DNA of 64,000 nt, taken from assembly GCA_934247225.1 (NCBI GenBank), contig CAKQJE010000012.1, positions 1 through 64,000 on the forward strand. Reading direction: 5' to 3'. The translations under genes were made by a program, and so were the position numbers. Positions 43,683 through 52,194 of this stretch are shown piece by piece (within the stretch, counting starts at the first letter, position 1; every line of letters starts with the position of its first letter). Below the pieces are notes generated by a model that saw only the letters and a program-made list of their open reading frames with translations, had not been told where the DNA came from and did not search any database. The DNA is from an uncultured Clostridia bacterium. Its GTDB lineage: Bacteria > Bacillota > Clostridia > Christensenellales > Borkfalkiaceae.

Positions 43683-45746
43683 ATGAGAATAAATTCAAAA
43701 GACAACATTTTCGGGCAGTACAGCGTTTCGCCCGACCCGTCCGTAACGCTCAGAGCATTGATCCTCGGGAGCGTCGCGAAGGGTAAAACATATGTAATAA
43801 ATCCGTGTCTGAACGACGATTCGTACACGGCGATTTCCTGTATAAAAAAACTCGGCGCAAAGGTGAGAGTGAAGAATAACGTAATCGAAATCAAACCTCC
43901 GAAATACATTTCGGGCGGGGCGAGGATCGATTGCGAACGCAGCGAAACGATCATGCGTTTTCTTTGCGGAATAGCCGCGGGCAGCGGACTCCGCCTCGAA
44001 CTCACGGGCGACAAATGGCTTTGCCAGAGATCGATGAGAAACGTCAAAGAACCGCTCGAAGCTATGGGAGCCACGGTCGCGCTCAAAAATTACAGCGTTC
44101 CGCCTATTCTGGTCGAGGGCGAAACGGTGAGACCTATCGATTATTTCCTTCCGATAGGCAGTTCGCAGGTCAAATCGTCCATTCTTCTCTGCGCGCTTAC
44201 GGGGCAAGTCAAGGCCAGGGTAAAGGAAGGAATACAATCCCGCAACCATATGGAGATCCTTTTAAAGGAAATGGGCGCGGACATAACGGTGAACGAAGCC
44301 GAAAACACGGTTAATATAAACGAAAGCGAAATAAAAGGCACCAGGCTTTACGTCTGCGGGGATTTCACGCAGGCGTTATACTTCCTTGCGCAAGGGCTTT
44401 TAAGCGGCAGGGCGGAATGTAAAAACGTCGGGGTGAACCCCACGAGAACAAGAGTTCTGCATCTTTTAAAACGTATGGGCGCAAGGATAAAAATCGTCAA
44501 CAGGCGTATGCTTTGCGGCGAGCCTATCGCCGATCTTATCGCGGAAAAGAGCGATCTTAAAGCAATTCTCGTTACCGACGAGGAAGCCTATTCGGTGTTC
44601 GACGAGCTTCCCGCGCTCGCGGTGGTTATGGGTATGGCGAAAGGCGAAAGCATCATAGCCGAGCATAACGCCGTTCGGGAACTCGATAAAAGTTACTTCG
44701 ACGAGATTTCCGAAACCATAAACGCCGTCGGCGGCAAATGCAGAAGATTTTCGGGAAAAGGCGTGGGGGGGATCGCCGTAACGGGCGTTGAAAGATACCT
44801 CGGCGGAGAAGTGAAAACGTTGAATTCCGCAAAAGTCGGAATGGCGGCGGCTATCGCTCTTTCCGTTTCGGAAAACGGCGGAGAAATCATGGACGAAACC
44901 ATTCTGAACGCGGAATACCCCGACTTTTTGTCGACTCTTGCCGCAAATCATTACGCATACGTTTGCAGAACGAAAGATTACGCGGATTATTCGGCTATGA
45001 ACTCTTTCGTTCTGGAAAAACTCGGCGTTAAAAGCTACGTCTGCGAGGTGAAAGAAGCCCGCGGCGCGAAGAAAATGTTTTCCGAAACCAAGGATTCGGA
45101 AGGTTATGCCGCATGCTTCGAACTTGCTTCGGACGCGGCCAAAAAAGCTATAAAATATAAGGGAACGGCGAGAAACACCAAAGCTCCCGACGTGATTTTG
45201 GGAACGGAAGGCGTTTCGACCGATTCCACGGCTCTGGAATACGCTTTTTCGAGGAGAAAAGCCGAAATCGAGAACAAAAAAGTGCTGCTTCTCGGATCGG
45301 GCGTGGCGGCTAAAAACGTCGCGAATTATTTATCGGAAAACAAAGCGATTATCGACGTTTTCGACCCGCTCAGGAAAAACGCTTCGGATTCTTTGAAAAA
45401 GAAATTCACGGACGAGGTTTACGCGCTCGGCGAACTTTCCGAAAACGTTAAGTACGACATAATCGTGAACACGACGCAGATCGGCGGAGGCGGATATACG
45501 GGCGAGTCGCCCGCCTCGGAAAAACTTGTCGAAAATGCCGGGGCGGTAGTCGATTTTGTCTGCAACGGGGAAGATACCGAACTTATTTCGCTTGCGAAAA
45601 AGCACGGAATAGAGTTTATCGACGGCAAAGAACTCGCGTTTTTCAAAGCCTATGCGGGGAGTTGTTTCTTTGCGGGCGGCGATCCTTCCATAAGCGAAGG
45701 CATAGCGTTTTACGAAGAATATACAATATCGGAGAAAGTATCTTAA
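43683..45746 (+). CDS. EPSP-synthase-like and shikimate-dehydrogenase-like fusion protein
   Basis: This is a 687-residue protein. Residues 1 to about 425 follow the EPSP synthase (AroA) layout: the position of PGDKSxSHR is SPDPSVTLRALIL, then RNVKEPLEAMGA, GSSQVKSSILLCAL, SRNHMEILL, and FDELPALAVV, which keeps the catalytic-domain aspartate. About residues 500-687 follow shikimate dehydrogenase (AroE): LGTEGVSTDSTALEYA, KKVLLLGSGVAAKNV, IIVNTT and FKAYAGSCFFAG. Several EPSP synthase catalytic residues are changed: the PGDKS lysine is Pro19, the KESDR segment is ELDKS, the HR of the DHR segment is altered, and the final lysine segment is EYPDF. The AroE N-terminal domain is missing. It ends by sharing a base with the ABC gene (TAATG). 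Confidence 0.8.
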   Translation: MRINSKDNIFGQYSVSPDPSVTLRALILGSVAKGKTYVINPCLNDDSYTAISCIKKLGAKVRVKNNVIEIKPPKYISGGARIDCERSETIMRFLCGIAAGSGLRLELTGDKWLCQRSMRNVKEPLEAMGATVALKNYSVPPILVEGETVRPIDYFLPIGSSQVKSSILLCALTGQVKARVKEGIQSRNHMEILLKEMGADITVNEAENTVNINESEIKGTRLYVCGDFTQALYFLAQGLLSGRAECKNVGVNPTRTRVLHLLKRMGARIKIVNRRMLCGEPIADLIAEKSDLKAILVTDEEAYSVFDELPALAVVMGMAKGESIIAEHNAVRELDKSYFDEISETINAVGGKCRRFSGKGVGGIAVTGVERYLGGEVKTLNSAKVGMAAAIALSVSENGGEIMDETILNAEYPDFLSTLAANHYAYVCRTKDYADYSAMNSFVLEKLGVKSYVCEVKEARGAKKMFSETKDSEGYAACFELASDAAKKAIKYKGTARNTKAPDVILGTEGVSTDSTALEYAFSRRKAEIENKKVLLLGSGVAAKNVANYLSENKAIIDVFDPLRKNASDSLKKKFTDEVYALGELSENVKYDIIVNTTQIGGGGYTGESPASEKLVENAGAVVDFVCNGEDTELISLAKKHGIEFIDGKELAFFKAYAGSCFFAGGDPSISEGIAFYEEYTISEKVS

Positions 45747-48367
45747 TGATAAAACTTGTCGGGATAAAAAAGACATACAGATTCGACGAGAGAAAAACCG
45801 AGGCGCTTAAAAGCGTTTCGCTCGAATTCCGCCCTGCGGAGTTCGTCTGCGTTCTCGGTCCGTCGGGTTGCGGAAAAACAACGCTCCTGAATATAATCGG
45901 GGGGCTTGACCGTTACGACGGCGGAAATATGTATATCTCCGGCAAGTCTACCAAGGAGTTCTCGGAAGAAGATTGGGATACTTACAGGTCGAGACAGGTC
46001 GGGTTCGTTTTTCAGAGTTATAATCTTATTTCTCATCAGACGGTTCTCGAAAACGTCGAAACGGCGCTCACGATAAGCGGAATTTCGGGCGAAGAACGCA
46101 AAAAACGCGCGGTAGACGCGTTGGTGAAGGTCGGTCTTTCGGAGCATCTGCGTAAAAAACCGTCCCAGCTTTCGGGCGGAGAAATGCAGAGAGTCGCGAT
46201 TGCGCGAGCAATCGTAAACGATCCGAAAATGATACTTGCGGACGAGCCTACGGGCGCGCTCGACAGCAAAAACAGCGTGCTTATAATGAATCTTCTGAAA
46301 GAAATTTCGAAGGACAGGCTCGTTATAACCGTAACGCATAACGACGAACTCGCCAAAGCTTACGCCACGAGGACGATAAAAATGACGGACGGACAAATCG
46401 TGTCCGATTCCGCGCCGTACGAGGGAAAGAACGAAGTTTTGCTTCAAACCGCGGACGGCAAAAAAGCCAAAGACGGCAAAAAGAAAAAAGAAAAAGGTTC
46501 TTTCATGTCTTACGCCTTAGCGGCGAAACTCAGCATGCAGAACCTTGCGGGCAAAAAGGTGAGAACGGTTTTAACCTCGGTGGCGGCGGCGATATCCGTT
46601 TTGGGCATCGCACTCGTCGTCGCCTGTACGAACGGACTTAACGCCTTTGTAAACAAAGTTCAGAAAGACGCGATGAGTTCTGTCCCCGTAACCGTCAGCA
46701 ACAATCCCGTCAGCGATTATTCTGCGTATTTAAGCGATTTTCTTGACGCGTACTTTACAGATACGACAATGCCTTTCGATAAAAACGAAAAGACGATCGC
46801 GATAAGAAAAACTCTTTGGGAAGCGGCGGAAAGGGCAAATGCTTCCAAAAATTCCATAAGCGAAAATTACCTCGATTATCTCGATAAAAACATAGACAAA
46901 TCAAAAGCTTCTTACACGACGGAATATAAGGTCAAAAAGAATGTTTACAAAACGATAATGGCGCCTATTTATTCCAATAACTCGGTTAAATATCCGATAA
47001 ACGCTTTCGTTCCGACCTCCGACAGCTGGACGTGCCTTCCCGAAAACAGAAGTCTTGTCGACGAGCAGTACGAAATCCTTGCCGGGGAATATCCGACGAA
47101 AAGCAACGAACTTATGCTCGTAACCGATAAAAACGGCAGGATTTCCGATTCTTATCTCGTCGCTTATTTTATCGACGTTTACGCCGCGCTTTACGGCAAT
47201 CTGGCAGACGAAAGCAAAATCGGTTATTCTTACGACGAAATTCTCGGTTCCGACATGGGAAAATTCTATATCGCGCTTAACGACGATCTGTATTACCGTA
47301 GTGCGAACGGGAATTTTTCGGCTAACGAAATAACGCTCGAAAAATATATCAACAAGCTCGATCATATCGGAAACGGTACCGACAAAAGCAAGAAATGGGA
47401 CGATACGAACGCGAGCGGCGGCACGCGCGGAAACGTGGTTTTGCTTTCGCTCAAAAAGCAGCTCGGAACGAGCGCGGTCGAAAAAATCACGCAGATTTTG
47501 GGCGACGATATCAACAATCTTAAATGTTACGATAAAAACCCGTACGACGAAGAACTTCACCCGACGAACGCGGACGCGTACGAGCTTAAAATAACCTGTA
47601 TCGCGAAACTTAAAGACGACGCGCAATACGGAATGCTTTTCTCTCCGATTTGCTACACGAAGGCTTTGAACGATTTTCTCATCGAAAACGCGTCTTCGTC
47701 GGAAGTCGTAAACGCTCAGAAAAGTTCGGAAACGACGAGCGTCGTTACGGGCGCGGAGTTTAAAAATCTGACCGCCGCGCTCGAAAATCTCGGTTATGCC
47801 GAGTTGCCCACGAGAATAAATTTCTATCCTTACTCGATAAAGGATAAGGAAGAAATGCTTTCCGTTCTCGACGCGTATAACGACGATAAATCCCCGGAAG
47901 AGAAGATGTATTACGTCGATAACGTCGGCTCGGTTATGGGGCTTGTGAGAACTATCGTTAACAGCGTTGTTTCCGTTCTCGTCGTTTTAACTTCCGTTTC
48001 GCTTATCGTTTCGGCGATAATGATCGCGATAATAACGTATGTCTCCGTTATCGAAAGAACAAAGGAGATAGGCGTTTTAAGGGCGGTCGGCGCAAGGAAA
48101 AAGGATGTCGTGCGGCTGTTCGTAACCGAAACGGGAATGATCGGCGCGATTGCGGGCGCAATGGGAATTATCGCCACGTTTATCGCCGAAATTCCGCTTA
48201 ATATAGTAATGAAAAACATAACGGGTATAAGTTCTCTGGTCGTTCTTTCGCCGCTGCATACGGGTATTTTATTCGTTTCGTCGGTGATCGTAACTATCGT
48301 GGCGGGGCTTATTCCGTCCTTGCTCGCGGGTAAAAAAGACCCCGTGAAAGCACTCAGAAGCGAATAA
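45746..48367 (+). CDS. ABC transporter with fused ATPase and permease domains (MacB-like)
   Basis: This 873-residue protein has an N-terminal ABC ATPase (Walker A GPSGCGKTT near residue 38, signature LSGGEMQRVA near 135, Walker B ILADEPTGALDS near 163) joined to a permease of the MacB/FtsX type: one helix near residues 275-295, a large extracytoplasmic domain, and three helices near the C-terminus with the SVIERTKEIGVLRAVGARKKDV segment. This whole-transporter fusion resembles MacB. In Gram-positives such proteins often export lipids or peptides or act in stress; substrate unknown. The start at 45746 overlaps the previous stop codon by one base. Confidence 0.92.
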   Translation: MIKLVGIKKTYRFDERKTEALKSVSLEFRPAEFVCVLGPSGCGKTTLLNIIGGLDRYDGGNMYISGKSTKEFSEEDWDTYRSRQVGFVFQSYNLISHQTVLENVETALTISGISGEERKKRAVDALVKVGLSEHLRKKPSQLSGGEMQRVAIARAIVNDPKMILADEPTGALDSKNSVLIMNLLKEISKDRLVITVTHNDELAKAYATRTIKMTDGQIVSDSAPYEGKNEVLLQTADGKKAKDGKKKKEKGSFMSYALAAKLSMQNLAGKKVRTVLTSVAAAISVLGIALVVACTNGLNAFVNKVQKDAMSSVPVTVSNNPVSDYSAYLSDFLDAYFTDTTMPFDKNEKTIAIRKTLWEAAERANASKNSISENYLDYLDKNIDKSKASYTTEYKVKKNVYKTIMAPIYSNNSVKYPINAFVPTSDSWTCLPENRSLVDEQYEILAGEYPTKSNELMLVTDKNGRISDSYLVAYFIDVYAALYGNLADESKIGYSYDEILGSDMGKFYIALNDDLYYRSANGNFSANEITLEKYINKLDHIGNGTDKSKKWDDTNASGGTRGNVVLLSLKKQLGTSAVEKITQILGDDINNLKCYDKNPYDEELHPTNADAYELKITCIAKLKDDAQYGMLFSPICYTKALNDFLIENASSSEVVNAQKSSETTSVVTGAEFKNLTAALENLGYAELPTRINFYPYSIKDKEEMLSVLDAYNDDKSPEEKMYYVDNVGSVMGLVRTIVNSVVSVLVVLTSVSLIVSAIMIAIITYVSVIERTKEIGVLRAVGARKKDVVRLFVTETGMIGAIAGAMGIIATFIAEIPLNIVMKNITGISSLVVLSPLHTGILFVSSVIVTIVAGLIPSLLAGKKDPVKALRSE

Positions 48368-48381
48368 AAACGAAGATAGCA

Positions 48382-49311
48382 ATGAATAACGACAGAAAAA
48401 AGACAAATGCAAAATTTACGTCGGTCGGCTTCGGCGCGGCGTATTTTTCCGTTGCGATAATTTCCGTGCTTCTCGTCGCGGCAATGTTTTCCTTTATCGT
48501 CGCGGCGCTTACGGGCGGCGGCTCGGGTGAAAATTCGCCCGCGGGGAAAGATTGGTATAAACTTTTAAGCGCGTGCGTTACGCCGTTTGCGCTCGGCGTT
48601 TCGGGGCTTGTTTTCTGCAAGGCTTTCGGAGAGGACGTCAAAGAAGTTTGCAGAATGAAAAAAGCCGAGCCTAAGTATTATTTATATGCCGTTCTGCTCG
48701 TTGCGGCGTGTTTTTTCGGGTTGTCTTCCTTAAACGGCTTGTTTATAAGTTTTTTAAGCGAGCATTTCGGGTATAAACCCGCCGAGTCCTCGTTGCCGTC
48801 TTTTTCGGCGGTAAACTTTATTTTAACGGTGATAACCGTTTGCGTTCTGCCCGCATTTTCGGAAGAATTCTTTTTCAGAGGAATTCTCACGGGAAGTTTA
48901 AGCGGCGCGGGGAGACTTACCGCCGCGATAATCGCAGGCGTGTATTTTTCGATTTTCCATATGAATCCCGCGCAGACGCCTTATCAGTTCGTCGCGGGGT
49001 TCTGTTTTTGCCTTCTCGCGCTCGACTCGGGTTCGGTTTTTCCTGCGGTCGCAGCGCATTTTCTCAACAATTTCGTAATAGTTCTTTTAAATTATATCGT
49101 TCCGTCGTTTGTCGGTTTCACGGGAGTTTGGCTCGTCGTTTCCGTTATCGGCGGACTATTGTGCCTTGCGGCGTTTCTGATTTTAACGCTTAAAGGAAAA
49201 ATCAAGGACGGGAAAACGGAATACGGGTACGATTATAAAACGTTTTTCCTTTATTCGGCGATAGGCGTTTCGGCGTGCCTTCTTATGTGGATCTCGGGGC
49301 TTTTCGTATGA
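48382..49311 (+). CDS. CPBP-family intramembrane metalloprotease
   Basis: This 309-residue membrane protein has about eight hydrophobic segments. The CPBP (Abi) catalytic motifs are present: EEFFFRG near residue 161, FHMNPAQTPYQF, and HFLNN. Members process membrane or secreted peptides; the target is unknown. It begins fourteen bases after the ABC gene and overlaps rlmH by four bases (ATGA). Confidence 0.9.
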   Translation: MNNDRKKTNAKFTSVGFGAAYFSVAIISVLLVAAMFSFIVAALTGGGSGENSPAGKDWYKLLSACVTPFALGVSGLVFCKAFGEDVKEVCRMKKAEPKYYLYAVLLVAACFFGLSSLNGLFISFLSEHFGYKPAESSLPSFSAVNFILTVITVCVLPAFSEEFFFRGILTGSLSGAGRLTAAIIAGVYFSIFHMNPAQTPYQFVAGFCFCLLALDSGSVFPAVAAHFLNNFVIVLLNYIVPSFVGFTGVWLVVSVIGGLLCLAAFLILTLKGKIKDGKTEYGYDYKTFFLYSAIGVSACLLMWISGLFV

Positions 49312-49781
49312 TAAAAATAAGAGTGGTCGCCGTCGGCAAAGTAAAAGAAAAATATTTTTCGGACGCGATAGCGGAATATTCCAAAAGGCTGTCGAGATTT
49401 TGCGAATTTTCCCTTATCGAGGTAAAGGAGGAGAATTACGACAAAGCCACGCCGTCCGCGATAGAAAAAATCCTTGCCGCCGAGGGTGAGAGAATAGAAA
49501 AAGCGGCGAAAGGTCTTATCGTCTGCCTTGCGATAGAGGGCAGAAACCTTTCGTCGGAAGAATTTGCGAAATTTATTAAGGGCAAAACCGATTTCGGCGC
49601 AGGCGAAATAACTTTCGTGATCGGCGGAAGTTACGGGATAGATAAAAAGATAAAGGCCGCCTGCAAGGATAAAATTTCCTTTTCGGCGATGACTTTCCCG
49701 CACACTCTCGCAAGGGTTATGCTTGTAGAACAAATTTACAGAGCGTTTACGATAATTTCGGGCGCGGAATACCATAAATAG
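49308..49781 (+). CDS. rlmH: 23S rRNA (pseudouridine1915-N3)-methyltransferase RlmH
   Basis: This SPOUT-class enzyme methylates pseudouridine in helix 69 of 23S rRNA. The 157-residue protein has EFSLIEVKEE, LAIEGRNLSSEEFA, FVIGGSYG and ISFSAMTFPHTLARVMLVEQIYRAF, and ends in GAEYHK, the family's YH motif. Start at 49308 (MIKIRVVAVGKVKE) overlaps the CPBP stop codon; the longer in-frame start at 49275 lies inside that gene. Confidence 0.95.
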   Translation: MIKIRVVAVGKVKEKYFSDAIAEYSKRLSRFCEFSLIEVKEENYDKATPSAIEKILAAEGERIEKAAKGLIVCLAIEGRNLSSEEFAKFIKGKTDFGAGEITFVIGGSYGIDKKIKAACKDKISFSAMTFPHTLARVMLVEQIYRAFTIISGAEYHK

Positions 49782-49822
49782 AAAAAAATAAAAGGGCGGA
49801 AACGCCTTAAAATAAAGTCAGA

Positions 49823-50278
49823 ATGAAAACCGAAAAAGAAAAATTTATGACGCTCGCGCTTAAAGAAGCCGACAAAGCGGAAAAAAAAGAGGAAGTGCCG
49901 ATAGGTTGCGTTATCGTGAAAGACGGAAAAGTCGTTGCAAGAGCGCATAACTTGAAGCAAACCAAAAGGCTTGCCACGGCTCACGCCGAAATCCTCGCGA
50001 TAGACAAGGTTTGCAAAAAACTCAAAGATTGGAGGCTCGAAGATTACGAGATTTACGTAACGTTAGAACCTTGCGCCATGTGCGCGGGGGCGATCGCGAG
50101 CGCGAGAATGAAAAAAGCATACTTCGGCGCGTACGAACCTAAGGGCGGAGGGGTAACGAGCAAGTTCGATATTCTGTCCGAAAGCGGACTCAATCACGTC
50201 ACGGAATACGAGGGCGGCGTTATGGAAAAGGAATGTTCGGAGAAAATCAAAGGGTTTTTCAAGGCGAGAAGAAAATAA
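49823..50278 (+). CDS. tadA: tRNA adenosine(34) deaminase TadA
   Basis: This converts A34 to inosine in tRNA-Arg(ACG). The 151-residue protein has the zinc motif HAE (His54, Glu56) and PCAMC (Cys84, Cys87), the complete active site of the family. The rest matches TadA in length and order. Degenerate copies of its last codons follow. Confidence 0.93.
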   Translation: MKTEKEKFMTLALKEADKAEKKEEVPIGCVIVKDGKVVARAHNLKQTKRLATAHAEILAIDKVCKKLKDWRLEDYEIYVTLEPCAMCAGAIASARMKKAYFGAYEPKGGGVTSKFDILSESGLNHVTEYEGGVMEKECSEKIKGFFKARRK

Positions 50279-50319
50279 TCGCCGAAGAAAGCAAATAATC
50301 GTCGCGCGAAAAAATAATC
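50264..50319 (+). repeat. Degenerate 17-20-bp tandem units at the tadA 3' end
   Basis: Units at 50264-50280, 50281-50300 and 50301-50319 each end in AAATAATC; the first includes the tadA stop codon (50276-50278). Unit length varies from 17 to 20. Confidence 0.7.
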
Positions 50320-50361
50320 GCCAACGGAAATTATGAAATTATTTTTTCACCCCGTTTTTAC

Positions 50362-50390
50362 TTGCTAAAATTTTAAGTATTATATATAAT
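50362..50390 (+). promoter_or_regulatory. Sigma-A promoter for prs
   Basis: TTGCTA (50362-50367) and TATAAT (50385-50390) are separated by 17 bp. A 125-base leader with a GC-rich hairpin (ACGCG/CGCGT near 50482-50496) follows before the prs ribosome binding site. Confidence 0.75.
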
Positions 50391-50515
50391 TATAAGGAAA
50401 GGGAAGAATAAGTCGGGAAAAGGACGAGCGCTCAAGCGAAACACGATAAAAGGCAATAACGCAGGGGAGACTTGCGTAAAAAACGCGTTGCACGCGTAAT
50501 ATTTTGGAGGAAGCA

Positions 50516-51466
50516 ATGATTACACACAGCACGGAGATAAAACTTTTTGCAGGCAATTCCAACAGAGAGCTTGCCGAGGCAATCGCCAAAGAGCTTAAAA
50601 TTCCTTTGAGCGACGTAGAGGTAGGGCATTTTTCGGACGGAGAAACGAGCGTCCACCTCGGCGAATCGGTAAGAGGCAGAGACGTATTCATAATTCAGTC
50701 AACCTGCACTCCGGTAAACGAAAACCTGATGGAGCTTCTCATTATGATCGACGCCGCAAGAAGAGCGTCGGCGGGAAGAATTACAGCGGTTATGCCTTAT
50801 TTCGGCTATGCCCGTCAGGACAGAAAAGCAAAACCGAGAGATCCGATCACCGCAAAGCTCGTCGCGGACATCATCACGTCGGCAGGAGCGGATAGAGTTC
50901 TTACGATGGATCTTCACGCAAACCAGATTCAGGGCTTCTTCGATATCCCAGTCGATCATCTCGTCGGCGGACCTATTCTTTATAAATATTTCCAGAAATA
51001 CGTCGACGACGATTTCGTGGTAGTCTCTCCCGACGTAGGTTCGGTTTCGAGAGCGAGAAACGTCGCAGCGAAACTTAATTGCCCTATGGCGATCGTCGAT
51101 AAACGTCGTCCCAAAGCAAATCAGGTCGAGGTTATGAACATAATCGGAGACGTTAAAGGCAAGAGATGCCTTATGGTAGACGATATGATCGACACCGCGG
51201 GAACTATCTGCCAGGGCGCGGAAGCTCTTTACAAAAACGGAGCAAAAGAAATTTACGCTTGCTGCACGCACGCGGTTCTGAGCGGTCCCGCCATCGGAAG
51301 ACTTCAAGAGTCTTACATAAACAAACTCGTCGTTTTAGACACCATTCCGCTTCCGGAAGAGAAGAAAATCGACAAGATCGAAGTGCTTTCGGTTGCGAAG
51401 GTATTCGCGCAGGCTATCAATATCGTATATAAGGACGCAAAGATGTCCGAAATATACGGAAACTGA
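50516..51466 (+). CDS. prs: Ribose-phosphate pyrophosphokinase (PRPP synthetase)
   Basis: This makes PRPP from ribose 5-phosphate and ATP for nucleotide, histidine and tryptophan synthesis. The 316-residue protein has FSDGETSVHLGESVRG, the catalytic flexible loop PYFGYARQDRKAKPRDPITAKL, VVSPDVGSVSRARN and the PRPP-binding motif MVDDMIDTAGT. GGAGGA at 50506-50511 sets the start at 50516; the in-frame start at 50504 lies inside the ribosome binding site. Confidence 0.97.
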   Translation: MITHSTEIKLFAGNSNRELAEAIAKELKIPLSDVEVGHFSDGETSVHLGESVRGRDVFIIQSTCTPVNENLMELLIMIDAARRASAGRITAVMPYFGYARQDRKAKPRDPITAKLVADIITSAGADRVLTMDLHANQIQGFFDIPVDHLVGGPILYKYFQKYVDDDFVVVSPDVGSVSRARNVAAKLNCPMAIVDKRRPKANQVEVMNIIGDVKGKRCLMVDDMIDTAGTICQGAEALYKNGAKEIYACCTHAVLSGPAIGRLQESYINKLVVLDTIPLPEEKKIDKIEVLSVAKVFAQAINIVYKDAKMSEIYGN

Positions 51467-51525
51467 AACGAGTAGTTGTCAATCGGATCCTGCCTGGGAT
51501 ATATTGACTGAAATATTAAACAAAA

Positions 51526-51558
51526 GAAAGGGTTGCCGTTAATTTCGACAACCCTTTT
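51526..51558 (+). terminator. Probable terminator after prs
   Basis: AAAGGGTTG (51527-51535) pairs with CAACCCTTT (51549-51557); only four T residues follow. Confidence 0.6.
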
Positions 51559-51613
51559 CGGACGATATAAGCGAATGATAAAACGCATAAATTTCGCCCG
51601 ATAAAGGATAAAA

Positions 51614-52189
51614 ATGTACATTGTTGCAGGTCTCGGCAATCCCGGAGACAAATATTTGAAAAATCTTCATAACTTAGGGTTTATGGCGGTGGAGCTTCTT
51701 GCCGAAAAGAACGGCGTTTCTTTCGACAAAAAGGGTTTTAAAGGACTTTTCGGAACGAAAACGACAGGCTCCGAGAAGGTGATTTTCTTAAAGCCGCAAA
51801 CCTTTATGAATTTAAGCGGGGAGTGCATAAGAGAAATCTCGGCGTATTTCAAAGTGCCGAGCGAAAATATTCTCGTTATTTACGACGATATCGATATCGA
51901 CATAGGCGCGCTTCGGATCCGCAAAAACGGTTCGTCGGGAACGCATAACGGTATGAGAAATATCGTGAAAGAACTCGGCACGGAAAACTTCCCGAGGATA
52001 AGAATAGGCACGAAGCCCGTCGGGGATTATGACATTATGTCCTACGTTTTGTCGGACGTAAAAAAAGAAGACGAGCCGAAATTTCGCTTTTCGGTGAACG
52101 AAGCCGTCGCCGCCGCGAACGAATTCATTCACGGCAAAAAGATAGAAGACGTAATGTGCGCGCATAATGCGAAAAAATCGCAGAATTAA
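51614..52189 (+). CDS. pth: Peptidyl-tRNA hydrolase
   Basis: This frees tRNA from peptidyl-tRNA that drops off ribosomes. The 191-residue protein begins with VAGLGNPGDKYLKNLHNLGF, where the catalytic histidine is in LHNLGF (the usual TRHN is KNLHN here), followed by LKPQTFMNLSG and IYDDIDIDIGALRIRKNGSSGTHNGMRN. It lies five bases upstream of mfd, the usual Firmicutes pairing. Confidence 0.95.
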   Translation: MYIVAGLGNPGDKYLKNLHNLGFMAVELLAEKNGVSFDKKGFKGLFGTKTTGSEKVIFLKPQTFMNLSGECIREISAYFKVPSENILVIYDDIDIDIGALRIRKNGSSGTHNGMRNIVKELGTENFPRIRIGTKPVGDYDIMSYVLSDVKKEDEPKFRFSVNEAVAAANEFIHGKKIEDVMCAHNAKKSQN

Positions 52190-52194
52190 GAAAT

